Part shown: positions 20,661 to 31,770 of the stretch, in pieces
Layout: each line of letters starts with the position of its first letter
Position numbering within the stretch: the first letter of the stretch is position 1
Source of the DNA: Saussurea involucrata
Lineage: Eukaryota; Streptophyta; Magnoliopsida; Asterales; Asteraceae
NCBI GenBank assembly: GCA_033807775.1
Contig: CM066321.1
Coordinates: 255,862,422 to 255,926,421, forward strand
Reading direction: 5' to 3'
Length of the DNA: 64,000 nt
The notes under the pieces: generated by a model
The model's input: only the letters and a program-made list of their open reading frames with translations
Told to the model about the DNA's origin: nothing
Databases searched by the model: none
Translations under genes and position numbers: made by a program

Positions 20661-23600
20661 TTAATTCCTTTTAGGTACCCACTGCATAATGGGTCCTTTC
20701 TTGTTAGGCTTTGGTGGATTAACAAACTTTCCTTGGGATTTTTCATACTGAGATGGTGTGCCAGAGGTTTTCCTCTGTGTATTCTGAACAGTCTTAAGAT
20801 TTTTCTTTTGAACCGACTTATTCAGAACACAGTGGGGACCATTCAGATGGTTTTGCAATTTAAGTAACAGCTGAATGCAATTGCAGTTTATGGAGCATGA
20901 CTGATGCACATTGTTTTTATTAGAAAGCTGTTTGAATGGTGCTTGATTTTGAAAGGTTTTAGGACCAGATGTCTTTGCATACAATCTGTCCTATTTTGTT
21001 TATTTGAAACAGACTCTGTTGACATGAAGTTCTTTGGATTTGACTCTTTTGACCAGACATAATTTCCTCTTTGATTTACACCAGAATTTGGAATAGATCT
21101 GTTGTTTGCTATCCATTTTCCCTTCTGTTCTGGTGTGAACTTTACTGGTTTGAATACAAGAGGAACAATTGGGTTTACAGAAACACTTTTGTTTTTCTCT
21201 CTCTTCTCCACTTCTACTGCATTAGAAGCAAGAATCTTGAAACCTTTGTTGTTAAACTCAGTTACCGGTATAAATCTTGATTGTTTCTTAAAGAAAGAAA
21301 TGTCCTCTTTTAGATTAATGGATCCCATCGGTATCTGCTTTAACTTGTGTAAGATTTTCTTTTGACCACAAAAGATTTGTTCATCTATTTCGGAGTCAGA
21401 GTCACAATCAGAGGCTAAAAAGTCTCTGGTGGCTCTGTTGGAGGTATTAGGCTTGATAGGTATAACAGAGATGTTTGGCTTAACAGTTCTGAACCTTCTC
21501 AACTTGGGTTTTAAGGAATCTAAAACAGCATTTTCTTCGATAACTTTCAACAAATCCTCTTCGAAAGATGTTCTTATAGATTCAGAGGTAGGAGAGAAGG
21601 CTGGGACTTCTGGATTTAGCTTGCTCTGTGGTATTTCAACAGAGGGCTCTGTCACAGAAGTAACAGACTTCTGTCCTAAGAATGAGTTGAAGTTAAAAAT
21701 CTCTTTTGTATCCAAGTTCTTGACAGAGTTAGGAAGTATGATTTTAGCTCTTCCTTGATCAAGAATAAACTCTGAGGATGATTTTAAAACCTTCTTATGA
21801 TCAGAGGAGTCATAACTAACGTTCCTAAAGTTAAGATGCCTTGGTTTTGAGAAAGCATCTGAGATTTTGGTTCTTTTAAAAATAGCATTACCAGATATCA
21901 CGTCCTCTTGGATTTTCCCAACACAAAAGGCAGAGGACAGAGATGTCTTCTTTCTTTCGTCATAGGGAGCAAGGTCAGAGAAACCAAGACCTTGCGTATC
22001 CATCTGTGAATTTATCTTGATGTGCACATCTTGTGCATCCTGGTTCTTTTTGATCTGAATTTCTTTTCTCTGGAGGGATTGATGCAGAACTTCCCTCTCT
22101 CTTTGAAAATAATCAGTTAAAGCAACAAAGTTAAGTCTCTCTGTTTCAGACTTTTTCATTTCTTCAGACTTCCTTTTCAAAGCATTTTCATATTCTTTAA
22201 TCTTATCTGAAAACAGACTCTCTTTCCTTTTTTGCAAGATTTCTAGCTCAGATTTTTCTTTGAAGATTTCTTCCTTTTCTTGTTCTAAGAGAGTTTTCTC
22301 TCTCTTGTAAAAGGACAGATCCTTCTGAGCTAGCTTTCTCAGCTCCTTTTCTTCAGAAAGTTTTTGTTTCAGAAGTTGAAATTCCTCATTCAGCATAGAA
22401 ACATGCATTTCTAACTCTGAGTCAGACTTGGATTCAGATGAACATACCTTGGCACTGGGTTTGGTGGTCTCCAGCGCTCTGTCGTCAGACTCTGTCGTGG
22501 TAAGAGCAAATGCATGAGCTAGATCTTCTTCTTCTGTTGTTCCATTCGTTATCTCTGGTTCTCCAGTCATCCAGTCAACAGTATCTTCAAGACTTTCATC
22601 ATTCACAACAACTCCACAGAAGTTGGCTTGTTCTGGTTCATCATCAGAAGATGAATCAGAAACCCAGTTCTCCATTTCAGCAACATAACTTCTGTCTCTG
22701 TAGTTGTACTTATATTTGTTCTTGTAATAGTCCTGGTCTTTTACCAGTTTGCCTCTACAATTCACTGAAAAGTGGCCAGGTTTGCCACATCTGAAGCAAC
22801 GTCCATCGTTCTGATTGATGGGTTGGGCAGCATCGGCCTTCTGTTGTGCTGGTGGATTTTCTCTTCTGTTTTGTGGTTGTCTCTGCTCTGTAGTAACTCT
22901 GTTGTTACTCTGTTCTGGTGCAGCATATCCCCTTCTGTCTTCATTTCCATCTCTCTCAAATCTACCTCTTCTGTCAAACTTATTGCCAAATCTCTTGTTA
23001 AATTGTTGAGTTATTAGAGGAAGAGATTGAGCAAAAGCTTGAATCTCATCATCCTCTGATGAGCTTTCCATAGTTTCACTTTCTGCAACCAAACTTTTCT
23101 TTCCTTTCTTTTTAACGGACTTTTCTTTCTTTTTCTCTCTATTTGAACTTTCTCTGTTAGACCTTTCTATTGTGGTTTTCTTAGAATCTGAAACTAGGGC
23201 TATTGGACCTGCAATGGTGGATTTGCCTTTATGTTTGACAACATCCTTCTCTTGTGCGGCCAAAGTGCCATACACATATGTTAGAGACCATGCATCTAAG
23301 TCCTGGTTAGCTTGTAAAGACATGGACAGATTTAACCATTCATCATTCAAACTTTTCAAAAACAGAACATTGTTATCTTCCTTCGACCTAACAACCCCAC
23401 ATTTTTTGCATTTGTTGATCAACACATTAAATCTGTTGTAGGTTTGTTGTAAGGTTTCCTCATGAAGTGCTTTGAAATCGTTGTATTCATTTATACATTG
23501 GGTCCTTCTGTTCTTTTGGGTCTTGATACCACCCTCAAGTTGGTTAAGAAGTTGATCCCAGATTTCCTTAGCAGTAACACATGAATATAGTTCTTGAAAT

Positions 23601-23923
23601 ATTTCGTTTGGAATGATCATTCTCAGTAGTCTAACTGCTTTAAGATCATTTTCCATTTTTAGATTTTCCTCATCAGTAAAACCTGTGGTTTTAATCTCAT
23701 AATGAGCTGGAATCTCAGCAGTAGTTCCTGTTGCGGGTACACGAGGAACAAAAACCATGGGTTGGAATGGTCCATCCGTGACAGATCGCATTAAGTCTTT
23801 ATCCATACCATCGAAAAAGTTAACCATCCTGATCTTCCACTGAGCATATTCATCTCTCAGAAGAGTAGGAGGTTTTGTTAAAGAAACAGCAGTATAGATA
23901 GCATTTATACCGTTGTTCGCCAT
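20661..23923 (-). pseudogene. gag: Element F gag (extended Sirevirus type)
   Basis: I choose the ATG at 23923 (MANNGINAIYTAV), because it matches the E gag start and the upstream 15 codons lie in leader sequence. A UBN2/DUF4219-type copia gag lies at residues 10-250 (LLRDEYAQWKIRMVNFF; LLNQLEGGIKTQKNRR). A Lys-rich low-complexity part follows, then a CCHC knuckle (CFRCGKPGHFSVNC), an acidic segment and a long coiled coil (LLKQKLSEEKELRKLAQKDL). The last part, ending QWVPKRN before a TAA at 20661, is in another frame after a single-base-type shift near 20985. Total is about 1085 codons, much longer than a typical copia gag, as in other Sireviruses. Confidence 0.9.
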
Positions 23924-24195
23924 TTTGAGAAAAACAGAGTACAGTTGTTGCAAAAAGAGTTTCAACAAGAAGATGAGTTTAAACAGTAAACAATGGAACA
24001 GTAACTTTTGAGAGAAACGTTTAAACTACACTAGAAAGCTTTAAACACAGTTATATGAGCTATGAAAGCTTGTTTAGACTAGGAAGCAGTAAAAAATAGA
24101 GTATATAATGAAGCTTTTAAAGGCACACAGACACAATCAACAACAGTGAGTCAACCTTTGTAGATTGGATCGTTTGGTTTAAGAAAACCAAAGAA
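23924..24195 (-). other. Element F leader
   Basis: Untranslated sequence from the primer-binding site to the gag ATG; no other feature seen. Confidence 0.6.
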
Positions 24196-24207
24196 GCTCT
24201 GATACCA
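24196..24207 (-). promoter_or_regulatory. Element F primer-binding site
   Basis: Minus strand TGGTATCAGAGC, a perfect match to the initiator tRNA-Met primer, two bases from the 5' LTR. Confidence 0.93.
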
Positions 24208-24209
24208 AT

Positions 24210-24843
24210 TGTAGGTTCCCAAATTCATGTTGTATCACGTTAATGGTAAAGAAATAGACAGCGGAAGCATATTAAATAAAGCCATTAAAGTGAGTGATTG
24301 TGTAAACGATAAATGAACTGTGAGAATCAAATATAGAACAGTAAGAACATGTTCAAGTGTGTTCGGAAATCTCACAGGACAACAATATCGTACGGAAGTA
24401 GTGCTTGGGATTGTAGCAGTGTGTGCTTAAACAATTGTGGAAAACTATTCTTCCTTAAGCTTACAATTGTTTGTTCCACTACCTCACTATATATAGCCCT
24501 GAAAAAGCATAGACAGTGTACTATTGTATCTTGGAATGACACGTGGAAATTGTGTCTCCAATCTTTAGGGCATACGTGGAAAGTATGGACACGTGTCTAA
24601 CACTTCGGATTTCCTACGAGACTTAGGCTGACAGAGGTCTTCACTTCACCAGAGCTCTGTTGAAAGAGCTCTGTTGGTCTTCTGTTAAGTACTTGTTCTT
24701 CTGTTGGAAGTCTTCGACAGAGCTCTGTTGAGCTCTGTTGGTCTTCTTGATGAACTTCTTCCAAGTCTTCTGTCTGATCTCTGTTGGTCTTCTGACTTGA
24801 ACTATTTTCAATACTTTTACATAACAGATACTTGGGGCTAACA
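24210..24843 (-). repeat. Element F 5' LTR
   Basis: 634 bp partner of 11376-12086, about five substitutions by eye. TATA box at 24488-24495. Confidence 0.92.
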
Positions 24844-24848
24844 CGTAT
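24844..24848. repeat. Target-site duplication of F, right
   Basis: CGTAT, identical to 11371-11375. Confidence 0.95.
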
Positions 24849-25545
24849 AATCCATACGACCGACGTCCAAGACTCAAGACGGTCGTACGATTACACTAAC
24901 CGTTAACAGTCGACATCCGTTTCTTTTGTTCATTAATGCAGGTCCACAAGCAATCATGGTTCAACGACCAGTAACGGATGAGCTCTTAATGGCATTAAAG
25001 ACCCGACAGCGGTTACAAAGCAAGTCATCAAGACGCATTTATTGTCGGAGAAAGCTATATAAAGGCCCGCTCCACAACCGAAAAAGACATCTGTTACCAA
25101 GCTACACACATCTGAATTCAACATATCTACACTCATTCCTACATTTCTTACACAATACAAACAAAGCATCCGAACACACATCGCTTACGCAAGTTTCACA
25201 CGACAGCAGTTCGAACCGCACGACAACAGCTTATTTCGCACGATTTACGCACGGCGCAAGAATTTTTCTTTCGATTAGGTTTACTTTTTACCTTTATTGT
25301 AATCTATTGTACACAACACTTGTTACCACAGGACTTTTGCCCCTTTTTGGCGATCATAGTGCACCGTCGACTCTCACAAGTCGAACGCGGTTTTTTCCCT
25401 CGTTTGGGTTTTTCGCATCACCAATTCTCCTATCTTATTTACTTTTTATTGCGATTGTGTTGATTGGTCTTGATATCCCTTTCTTTAGTTGTTAAAGTCC
25501 ACATCAACCTCAAGTTATCCTTTTGGGTTATTTTTTGCATTAACA
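24849..25545 (+). repeat. C/D shared LTR, second part
   Basis: With 11234-11375 it forms an 839-bp LTR ending TGCATTAACA. It is the inverted counterpart of 28282-29121 (840 bp). TATATAAA at 25056-25063 is its TATA box. Confidence 0.88.
25056..25063 (+). promoter_or_regulatory. TATA box of D LTR
   Basis: TATATAAA within the LTR, conserved in the inverted copy at 28767-28774. Confidence 0.6.
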
Positions 25546-25562
25546 GTTTGGCGCCATCCGTA
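25546..25562 (+). promoter_or_regulatory. Element D primer-binding site
   Basis: GTTTGGCGCCATCCG follows the LTR end. TGGCGCC-type sites are usual for Tat/Ogre elements and differ from the tRNA-Met sites of the other elements here. The same sequence is at 50559-50576 in D'. Which tRNA is used was not resolved. Confidence 0.7.
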
Positions 25563-25641
25563 CGACCCCATCTAGAGAAAATCTTAGACCAAGCATACGT
25601 CGCTCTAACGATCTTGTGAAGTTTCTGTTGCTTTCAGGTAG

Positions 25642-27835
25642 ATGGAAAATTACCAGGATCCCATGGTTCAACTTCAATCAGAATTGAACATGGCTCGAAG
25701 TCAGATTCATGCCCTGCATGAAGAGAACCAGAAGGCAGCCGCAGAATTTGCCTCCCTGAGGAATCCGACGAACAACAATTCTTTCGGACCTCAGAACGGT
25801 CCTCGACCTACAGGTGAACCTTTCGTAAGGCCACCATTCCAAGAAGGTCTGGGGCCGTTTGTCAACAATCCTCCCTTCGCATAATTTCCTCTGCATCATC
25901 TGAGGCCTCCGCCCCTGTACAATGGAGGCATACCTCATCATATCCCGATGAACTTCCCATTTACCGTAGAAGCCAATGGATCATCGCACGGAAATGGTCC
26001 CCCCCCCCCCCCCCCCGACAGTCGACACGACAGCCCAAAACTCAGGAGTCATTCCCCCGACAGGTACAATCCTCGATCCTAACGACCCCGTCGCTCAGCG
26101 ACTCAGGTTATTGGAGGATCAGAACGAAAAGATGTTGTCGCTACTTTTGAAATTACCTGGCGCCGCCGTCCCTGTCGACGTCGAACCCCTCACAGGATTC
26201 CAGGCACCGCCTTTCATCGACACGATAGCAAATGTTGACGTTCCGAAGAAGTACAACATTCCTGCTTTTACGTCCAAATATTGGGGAATAACCGATCCAA
26301 TGGAGCACATCGCTCAATATAAACAGTTGATTTGGACAGTATCAATCCCACATCAGTATCAAGAAGTGTGCATGTGCAAAAGCTTTGGCGCGACTCTTAC
26401 AAGTCCTGCTCTCCAGTGGTTGATCAATCTCAAACCCAAGTCCTTCAGCAACTTCGTGGAGTTGGTCAACCAGTTTTCACAACAATTCGCCAGTAGTCGC
26501 AAGATGGAGAAACAGACCAGCGACCTGTACTACGTGCTCCAAAAATCTGAGGAATCCATCCGTGGTTATTTCAATCGTTTTAACGCAGAAATGATCAACA
26601 TTCGAAATTGTAACGTCAAGACTGCCATCGAGGCCTACAACCGTGGTCTGGACGACAACACTACAGGATTGTACGTCGATCTTACAAAGTATCCACCAGA
26701 GAATTTTGAAGACGTCCAATCTAGGACTTTGGCTTACATGAGGGTCGAAGACGACCTAGCCTTCCGTCGTAAACATTCAACCGATAAAAGGTCGCTCGGG
26801 ATCAAGAAACTAGATTTCAAATCCAAGCTGAGCGTCAAGACAGAGCCAACGTGCCAGATATCGAACGTTCGGTTCAATAAGAAAAAGAGCAATCATGCGC
26901 CTCGATTCCCCCAATATCCTAAGATCTCCTCTTATGGATTCAAGGGAACGTCGAAAGAATTAGTCGAAACTCTAAAAAACATTCAGTCATCTGTTCGATG
27001 GCCCAAGAAAAGCGATAAAGATGACGACAAGAAGGACAAGACCAAATGGTGCGACTTCCATAGCGACCATGGTCATACGACAGATAATTGCCTCTCTTTA
27101 CATAAGGAGTTAGCCTGGATCGTCCCCAAGGGTCATCTCCAAGGTTTGATTGATAAAGAATCTACGCCAGTTGATAATGTAAGACCAGAATCCCCCGTCC
27201 TTGAAAAAGTGGTCAACTGTGTGACGGGTGGATCAGACGTCTATGGTTTAACCTATTCGGCAGCCAATCGGCATGCCAGCCAATCACCGGGAGAATACCC
27301 CATTCCTCGGTCGTCCCGACCAAAACAAGAATTGGAACTGGAGGCGATGCCAATAACGTTTGATCAAGATGACCTCCAGGATAGTTGGCAGAAACATCAT
27401 GACGGCTTGATTATCCAGCTCACTATTGGCAACTACTCAACCAAAAGAGTATTGGTCGACGGAGTCAGTTCGGCTAATATCATTTTCCTAAGCATGGTCA
27501 GAGCTATGGGAATCGATAAATCAGAGATCACCCGTCGATCGACAACTCTGATAGGATTCAATGGCGACTCTACCAACACTTTGGGAGAAATCTTCCTCCC
27601 AGTGTATGCTAAAAGGGTCAACAAGCAAACAAAGTTTAATGTTAATGACTGTTCGTCAGCCTACAACGTTATACTTGGTCGACCGTGGATACACGACATG
27701 AAAGCGGTCCCCTCGACCTATCACCAGATGATCAAATTCCCGACGCCATGGGGAATACAAGAAATCCAAAGTGAACAGAAGACCGCCCGTGATTTCTACA
27801 AGGCGACATTAAAGCCTCAGAAAAAGGACATCTAG
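25642..27835 (+). pseudogene. gag-pro: Element D gag and protease
   Basis: Starts at the ATG at 25642 (MENYQDPMVQLQSEL). An in-frame TAA at 25882-25884 is followed by a change of frame at an 18-base C run (25999-26016). The long frame to 27835 then holds the gag domain (ITDPMEHIAQYKQLIW; SPALQWLINLKPKSFSNFVEL). A Tat-type zinc motif lies near residue 357 of that frame (WCDFHSDHGHTTDNC). The protease near residue 492 reads VLVDGVSSANIIF, where the family normally has DGGSS, so the flap-side Gly is Val. It ends at a TAG with no RT behind it. Confidence 0.85.
25999..26016 (+). repeat. C18 homopolymer inside gag
   Basis: Eighteen consecutive C bases encoding Pro. The reading frame differs on the two sides, as expected from replication slippage. 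Confidence 0.9.
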
Positions 27836-28281
27836 CAATTACACAAGCCTCACACGGCAGTTGCACCGCAGGTCCTAACCGATTCAAGTGCTGACTTAAT
27901 TCCTGAACTAGAAAAACAGATCGAGACATGTATTGTAGCGACTATAAGCGACACGACCCGACTAGTCCATGTCGACAGTTTTTCATATGCTAAAAAGGCA
28001 GGTCTTGGTGTCGTCTTAAAGTCCCCACAAGGGGGCAAAATGGTGTACCCCATACGAATTCTAGTTTCCAGCTACTGATCATGGGCATGAATATGGCTCA
28101 CGACTTGGGGGCAGTCGGACTTCACGACAGAAGTGATTCTCTACTAGCCGGCATTAAATGACACCAGGTACGTAACACACGTCAATAACACTCAGGTATG
28201 ATATACCTTCCGAACCTTTACATGCATCCTTAATCCCATGACCCTTCTTAAGGTGGGGAATGGAAATCGTCAGTAAATTAC
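27836..28281 (+). pseudogene. pol: Element D RNase H and integrase remnants
   Basis: After the protease stop the frame continues as RNase H linker (PELEKQIETCIVATISDT; GLGVVLKSPQGGKMVYPI), so the whole RT domain is missing. Several stops follow. At about 28180-28280 the start of an integrase core can be recognised as a close nucleotide match to 10495-10590, again full of changes. This is a relic only. Confidence 0.7.
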
Positions 28282-29121
28282 TATTAATGCCAAAAATCAC
28301 CCAAAAGGACAACTTAAGTTTGATGTGGACTTTAACAACTAAAGAAATGGATCTCAAGACCAATCAACACAATCGCAAAAAATATAAATAAGACAGGAGA
28401 ATTGGTGACTCGGAAAACCCAAACGAGGGAAAAAACCGCGATCGACTTGTGAGAGTCGACGGTGCACTATAGTCGCCAAACAGGGGCGAAAGTTATTTTG
28501 TAACAAGTGTTTTGTGTACAATAGATTACAATAAGAGTAAAAGTAAACTTAATCGTAACATAAAGTCATGCGTCGTGCGTAAATCGTGCGAAATAAGCTG
28601 TTGTCGTGCGATTTGAACTGCTGCCGTGCGAAACTTGCGTTAGCGATGTGTGTTCGAATGCTTTGTTGATCACTGTTGTATTGCGTAAGAAATGCAGGAG
28701 AGTTGAGTTCAGATGTTTGTAATAGATTGATCACAGATGATCTTTTTCGGTTGTGGAACAGGCCTTTATATAGCTTCCATTGGCAATAAATGTGTCTTGA
28801 TGACTTGTTTTGTAACCGCCGTCGAGTCTTTAATGCCAATAAAAGCTTGTCCGTTACTGGTCGTTGTACCATTAATGCTCGTAGACCTGCATTAATGAAT
28901 AAAAGAAATGGGTGTTGACTGTTAACGGTTAGTATAATCGTACGACCGTCTTGAGTCCCGGACGTCGGTCGTACGGAACATACGACCATCAGGAAAGTGT
29001 ACGACCAAATGTCCGTTTGTAAATAACATGCAAGACCTTATCTAAATACAAGAGTCGTCTTATATAAATGTTATTTGAGTTATCTATCGTCGGTCGTGAG
29101 GTGCGATGTTTTGCCCAAACA
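28282..29121 (-). repeat. Element D' 3' LTR
   Basis: 840 bp, sense start TGTTTGGGCAAAACATC next to a polypurine tract. The sense end reads GGCATTAATA instead of TTAACA. It is inverted relative to the C/D LTR. TATA box on the sense strand at 28767-28774. Confidence 0.88.
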
Positions 29122-29137
29122 GTTTGCCCCCAAAATT
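29122..29137 (-). promoter_or_regulatory. Element D' polypurine tract
   Basis: Sense AATTTTGGGGGCAAAC immediately before TGTTTGGG, which fixes the orientation of this LTR as the 3' LTR. Confidence 0.8.
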
Positions 29138-29183
29138 TGAATTTAGGTGTGAAATTCGAATTTTAAATCTGACGAAGTGATTT

Positions 29184-29400
29184 GACACGTGTCGTATGGG
29201 GAGAGAGTCTGGTCGAATCCCAACCATCTTGGTTTGATTCGGGCTGAGGGAGACGAAGTGGTCATGACGTCATGATGACGTGTCAGAGGCGTGGAGCCGT
29301 TAGAGGACAGGTGTCGTTCATCGGCATGATGCATGCGAAAAGGTGGTGGACAGCTGTCGACGATCCATCGGATCGACCTGACATGATGTTGCTATAAATA
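29184..29400 (+). promoter_or_regulatory. Putative promoter of the antisense gene
   Basis: A palindromic GACACGTGTC (29184-29193), TGACGTCA (29265-29272) and TGACGTGTC (29276-29284) lie upstream of TATAAATA (29393-29400), which is about 150 bp before the ATG at 29549. These are ACGT-core bZIP-type sites with a TATA box, on the strand opposite the retrotransposon transcript. Activity is inferred. Confidence 0.55.
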
Positions 29401-29548
29401 TCACGCTCGTGGAGATCTTTTCCTTTTACGCTTACGATACATTTTTTAGAGAGAGTTTTAGAAATACCCAGAAGAGATCTGCCCGCGCCTTTGTTTTGAT
29501 CGTTCGAGGTTTTTAGAAATCTAAGGTACGATCTATACTCTTTTAATC

Positions 29549-31611
29549 ATGCATAAGAAATCGATAGCTAGGAAGACCAATACGAATAGGGACCTTATGG
29601 ACCTATACTTAGCACAAATTTTCGTCCCTGAATTTTCTGTCTCTTCCGAACCTGCGAGTTCTTTTCAACAGAAGGAGGAGGTGGAAGCCTTTAGGTCGTC
29701 GGTCGGTATACCTGCCGAGGTCCGACTGTACACACCCGACCAGTTTAGACCAGCGGGGTGTTTAAGAGGATTTTTCGTCCTGTACGATTATCCTTTTAGA
29801 ATAGGATTTAGATGGGCTTTTTCTCCATTGGTCAGGGTGTTCTTGGACGCCTTCGACCTTTCTCCTGGGAAAATATTGCCTGAGCTCTGGCAGGTTTTCC
29901 AAGAGATTGGTCGGATCATGGCTGACTGGGAGTCGCCCTTCACGGTGAACGACCTTCTGACGGCGTTCGACGTTAAATCAGACAGCTACAATCGATACAA
30001 CATATCCTCTAAGCTTCTAGGTGGGTGTACTTTGGTTCCTGATACCCAGGTCCACGATCGCGGGTGGAAGGCCAAGTATGTTATAGGTCGTATGCTATCG
30101 CTCGATCGTATAGACGAGGATACGTCATGGGTCGCATCCGGGTGGAACACCAGGGGTATAATTCATAACCTGTCGTACGTTCTTTAATATATATTTTTTT
30201 TGTCTTTGTGCTAACTGTGGTCGTACGTTTCAGGTATCAACTTTGCTGCAGTCGGGTCTGCTCCTGATTCCAAAAAGAAAGTCGCAAGACTTTTTTCTTG
30301 TTGCGTCGAAGAGTTGTTTGACTCTCCTAGTCGTACTACGGTTGGAGCTTCAGATGCCGAAGAGAGAATTCACCAAGAGACTTCAACAAGTAAGTGCCAG
30401 TTGTATGTTTTCTTTCATTTTGAGTCGTACGATAATTTCTGACACTTACTATTTTTTTGCAGGCGATTCAGAGATGCAATCTGCTTCCGGCAAGTCGAAG
30501 AAGGAGTCTCAACTAGCTCTGGCCCGGAAGGCCAAGGAGCTGAAGAAGAAGGATCCTCCGACTTCATGGTCGGAGGCTTTAAAGAAGACGAAGTCGGTTC
30601 CCCTGAAGGAACCGTCGTCGATGGGTAAAGAGCCTACGATGGTCTCCACTCCGGAGAAGGCGAAGACACCTTCGGGTCTACCTGGGGTGATACCGTCGCC
30701 CCCGACATCGTCCGCTACAAGGGATAAGGGGAAAGGATCCCAGGTCGAGGAAATCCCCGAGGTTATGATGGATAACTTTTCGTTACCGTCGGACTTCCTG
30801 ATGGACGGCATCCTGGACAGGGCGAAGATTTTCCCAAAGTTGGGAAAATTTCTCCTGCCAGCCTTTAAGGAACGCTATTGGGGCATTTCTGGGGATGAGA
30901 CAGGGTCTCACGTTGCGGGACTCTCCTTTCTGGTATGTCCCTTTTTATATAATGTCATATGATTTTCCTCTCTAATTTGACTTACCATGACCTTTCGTGC
31001 GACTACAGGCGTTTTAGGCGTCGTTGTGCCTTTTCGGCCAACTGGAGGAGCTCCAGAAGGTCGACCCTTCTGTCGCTGAGGAGCTTCAGCGAGCACAGGA
31101 GGGTGAGCATAAATCTCGAGAAAAGGAACGAGCGGCGAAGGCCAAGGCGGAGGCTCTCTCCGTTCAAGTGGATGACCTCAAGAGTCTCTTGGAGACGTCG
31201 TCGCTGGAGAAGGAGGAGCTCCAAAATCGCCTCAAGGAGGCATTGGAAAGGGCCTCTGCCTATGAGGCAGAGGTGACGACAACCAAAGCATCCCTTACCG
31301 TGCGCGAAAAACAGGTAGGGGAGCTGAAGTCGTCGGTTAGGGTCGCTGAGGCCAAGATGGGGGCCTTAGAATAGAAGCTTCTCTCGTTTTAGGCATTGAC
31401 CCGTCAGAAGGTCAGGGCGGCATTTATGCGCCGTCACCTGCAAGGGAAAAATCCCTTGGCTGGCGATGAGGCCGAAGTCGCATCCTACCTCGAGCATGTC
31501 GGGACCGAGGAGGATCTTGACCAAGAGGATAGGGTCGATGACACTGATTCCGTGGAAGCCGAGACGGGCGATGCGGAAGACGAGGCCGAAGTCGACCAGG
31601 GCCCTAAGTAG
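29549..31611 (+). CDS. Antisense accessory gene of Tat element, intron-containing
   Basis: A five-exon model is open throughout: 29549-30155, 30234-30389, 30463-30932, 31018-31314 and 31393-31611. Its four introns are 78, 73, 85 and 78 nt with GT...AG ends and agreeing phases, giving 582 residues. Residues 20-205 resemble the putative gypsy-type transposon domain (PF04195-like): LYTPDQFRPAGCLRGFFVLY, then FRWAFSPLVRVFLDAF. A basic Ser/Pro-rich middle (KSKKESQLALARKAKELKKK), a coiled coil (LKSLLETSSLEKEELQNRLK) and an acidic C-terminus follow. Antisense ORFs between integrase and 3' LTR are known in Tat elements; their function is unknown. If the last intron is not used, TAG codons at 31372 and 31390 would break the frame. 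Confidence 0.68.
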
Positions 31612-31770
31612 GCCTTTGTATTTTTTTGTAAAAAAATATTTTTGTTCCAGGGCGACCGTTGGCGGTCGTGCCTTTGTCTTGTATCTTATGACTTAATACA
31701 AGTGTATCTCTTGTTGTACCATCGTTATTTTTACTTTGTCATATAAACAAAATAAACGAGTGATAACAAG
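31612..31770. other. Element D' accessory region, left of E
   Basis: 3' flank of the antisense gene, T-rich, with no further ORF; ends at the insertion site of E. Confidence 0.5.
31766..31770. repeat. Target-site duplication of E, left
   Basis: ACAAG, repeated at 46804-46808. Confidence 0.95.

Larger units (their letters stand above)
11376..24843 (-). mobile_element. Element F: nearly intact Sirevirus (Ty1/copia)
   Basis: 13.5 kb, minus strand: 5' LTR (24210-24843), primer-binding site, long gag with coiled coils, copia-order pol (protease-integrase-RT-RNase H), accessory ORF, polypurine tract and 3' LTR (11376-12086), with a perfect CGTAT target duplication. Large size, extended gag and a long ORF after pol are Sirevirus traits. 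The LTRs differ at about five aligned positions plus two length changes. With the common assumption of about 1e-8 substitutions per site per year, insertion was within about 0.5 million years. The coding region has only a handful of breaks. Confidence 0.92.
24849..28281 (+). mobile_element. Element D: Tat-type Ty3/gypsy, truncated
   Basis: Plus strand: remainder of the LTR shared with C, primer-binding site, gag-protease, then short RNase H and integrase remnants. RT is deleted. At 28281 the integrase core stops abruptly at the inverted LTR of D', which probably inserted here; the continuation would lie past the window. Confidence 0.8.

Noticed and set aside
31315..31392. Treating TAG at 31372 and 31390 as mutations that kill the antisense gene
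   Set aside because: A 78-nt interval with CAG|GTAGGG and TTTTAG borders removes both in phase and matches the size of the other introns; the mutation view remains possible.
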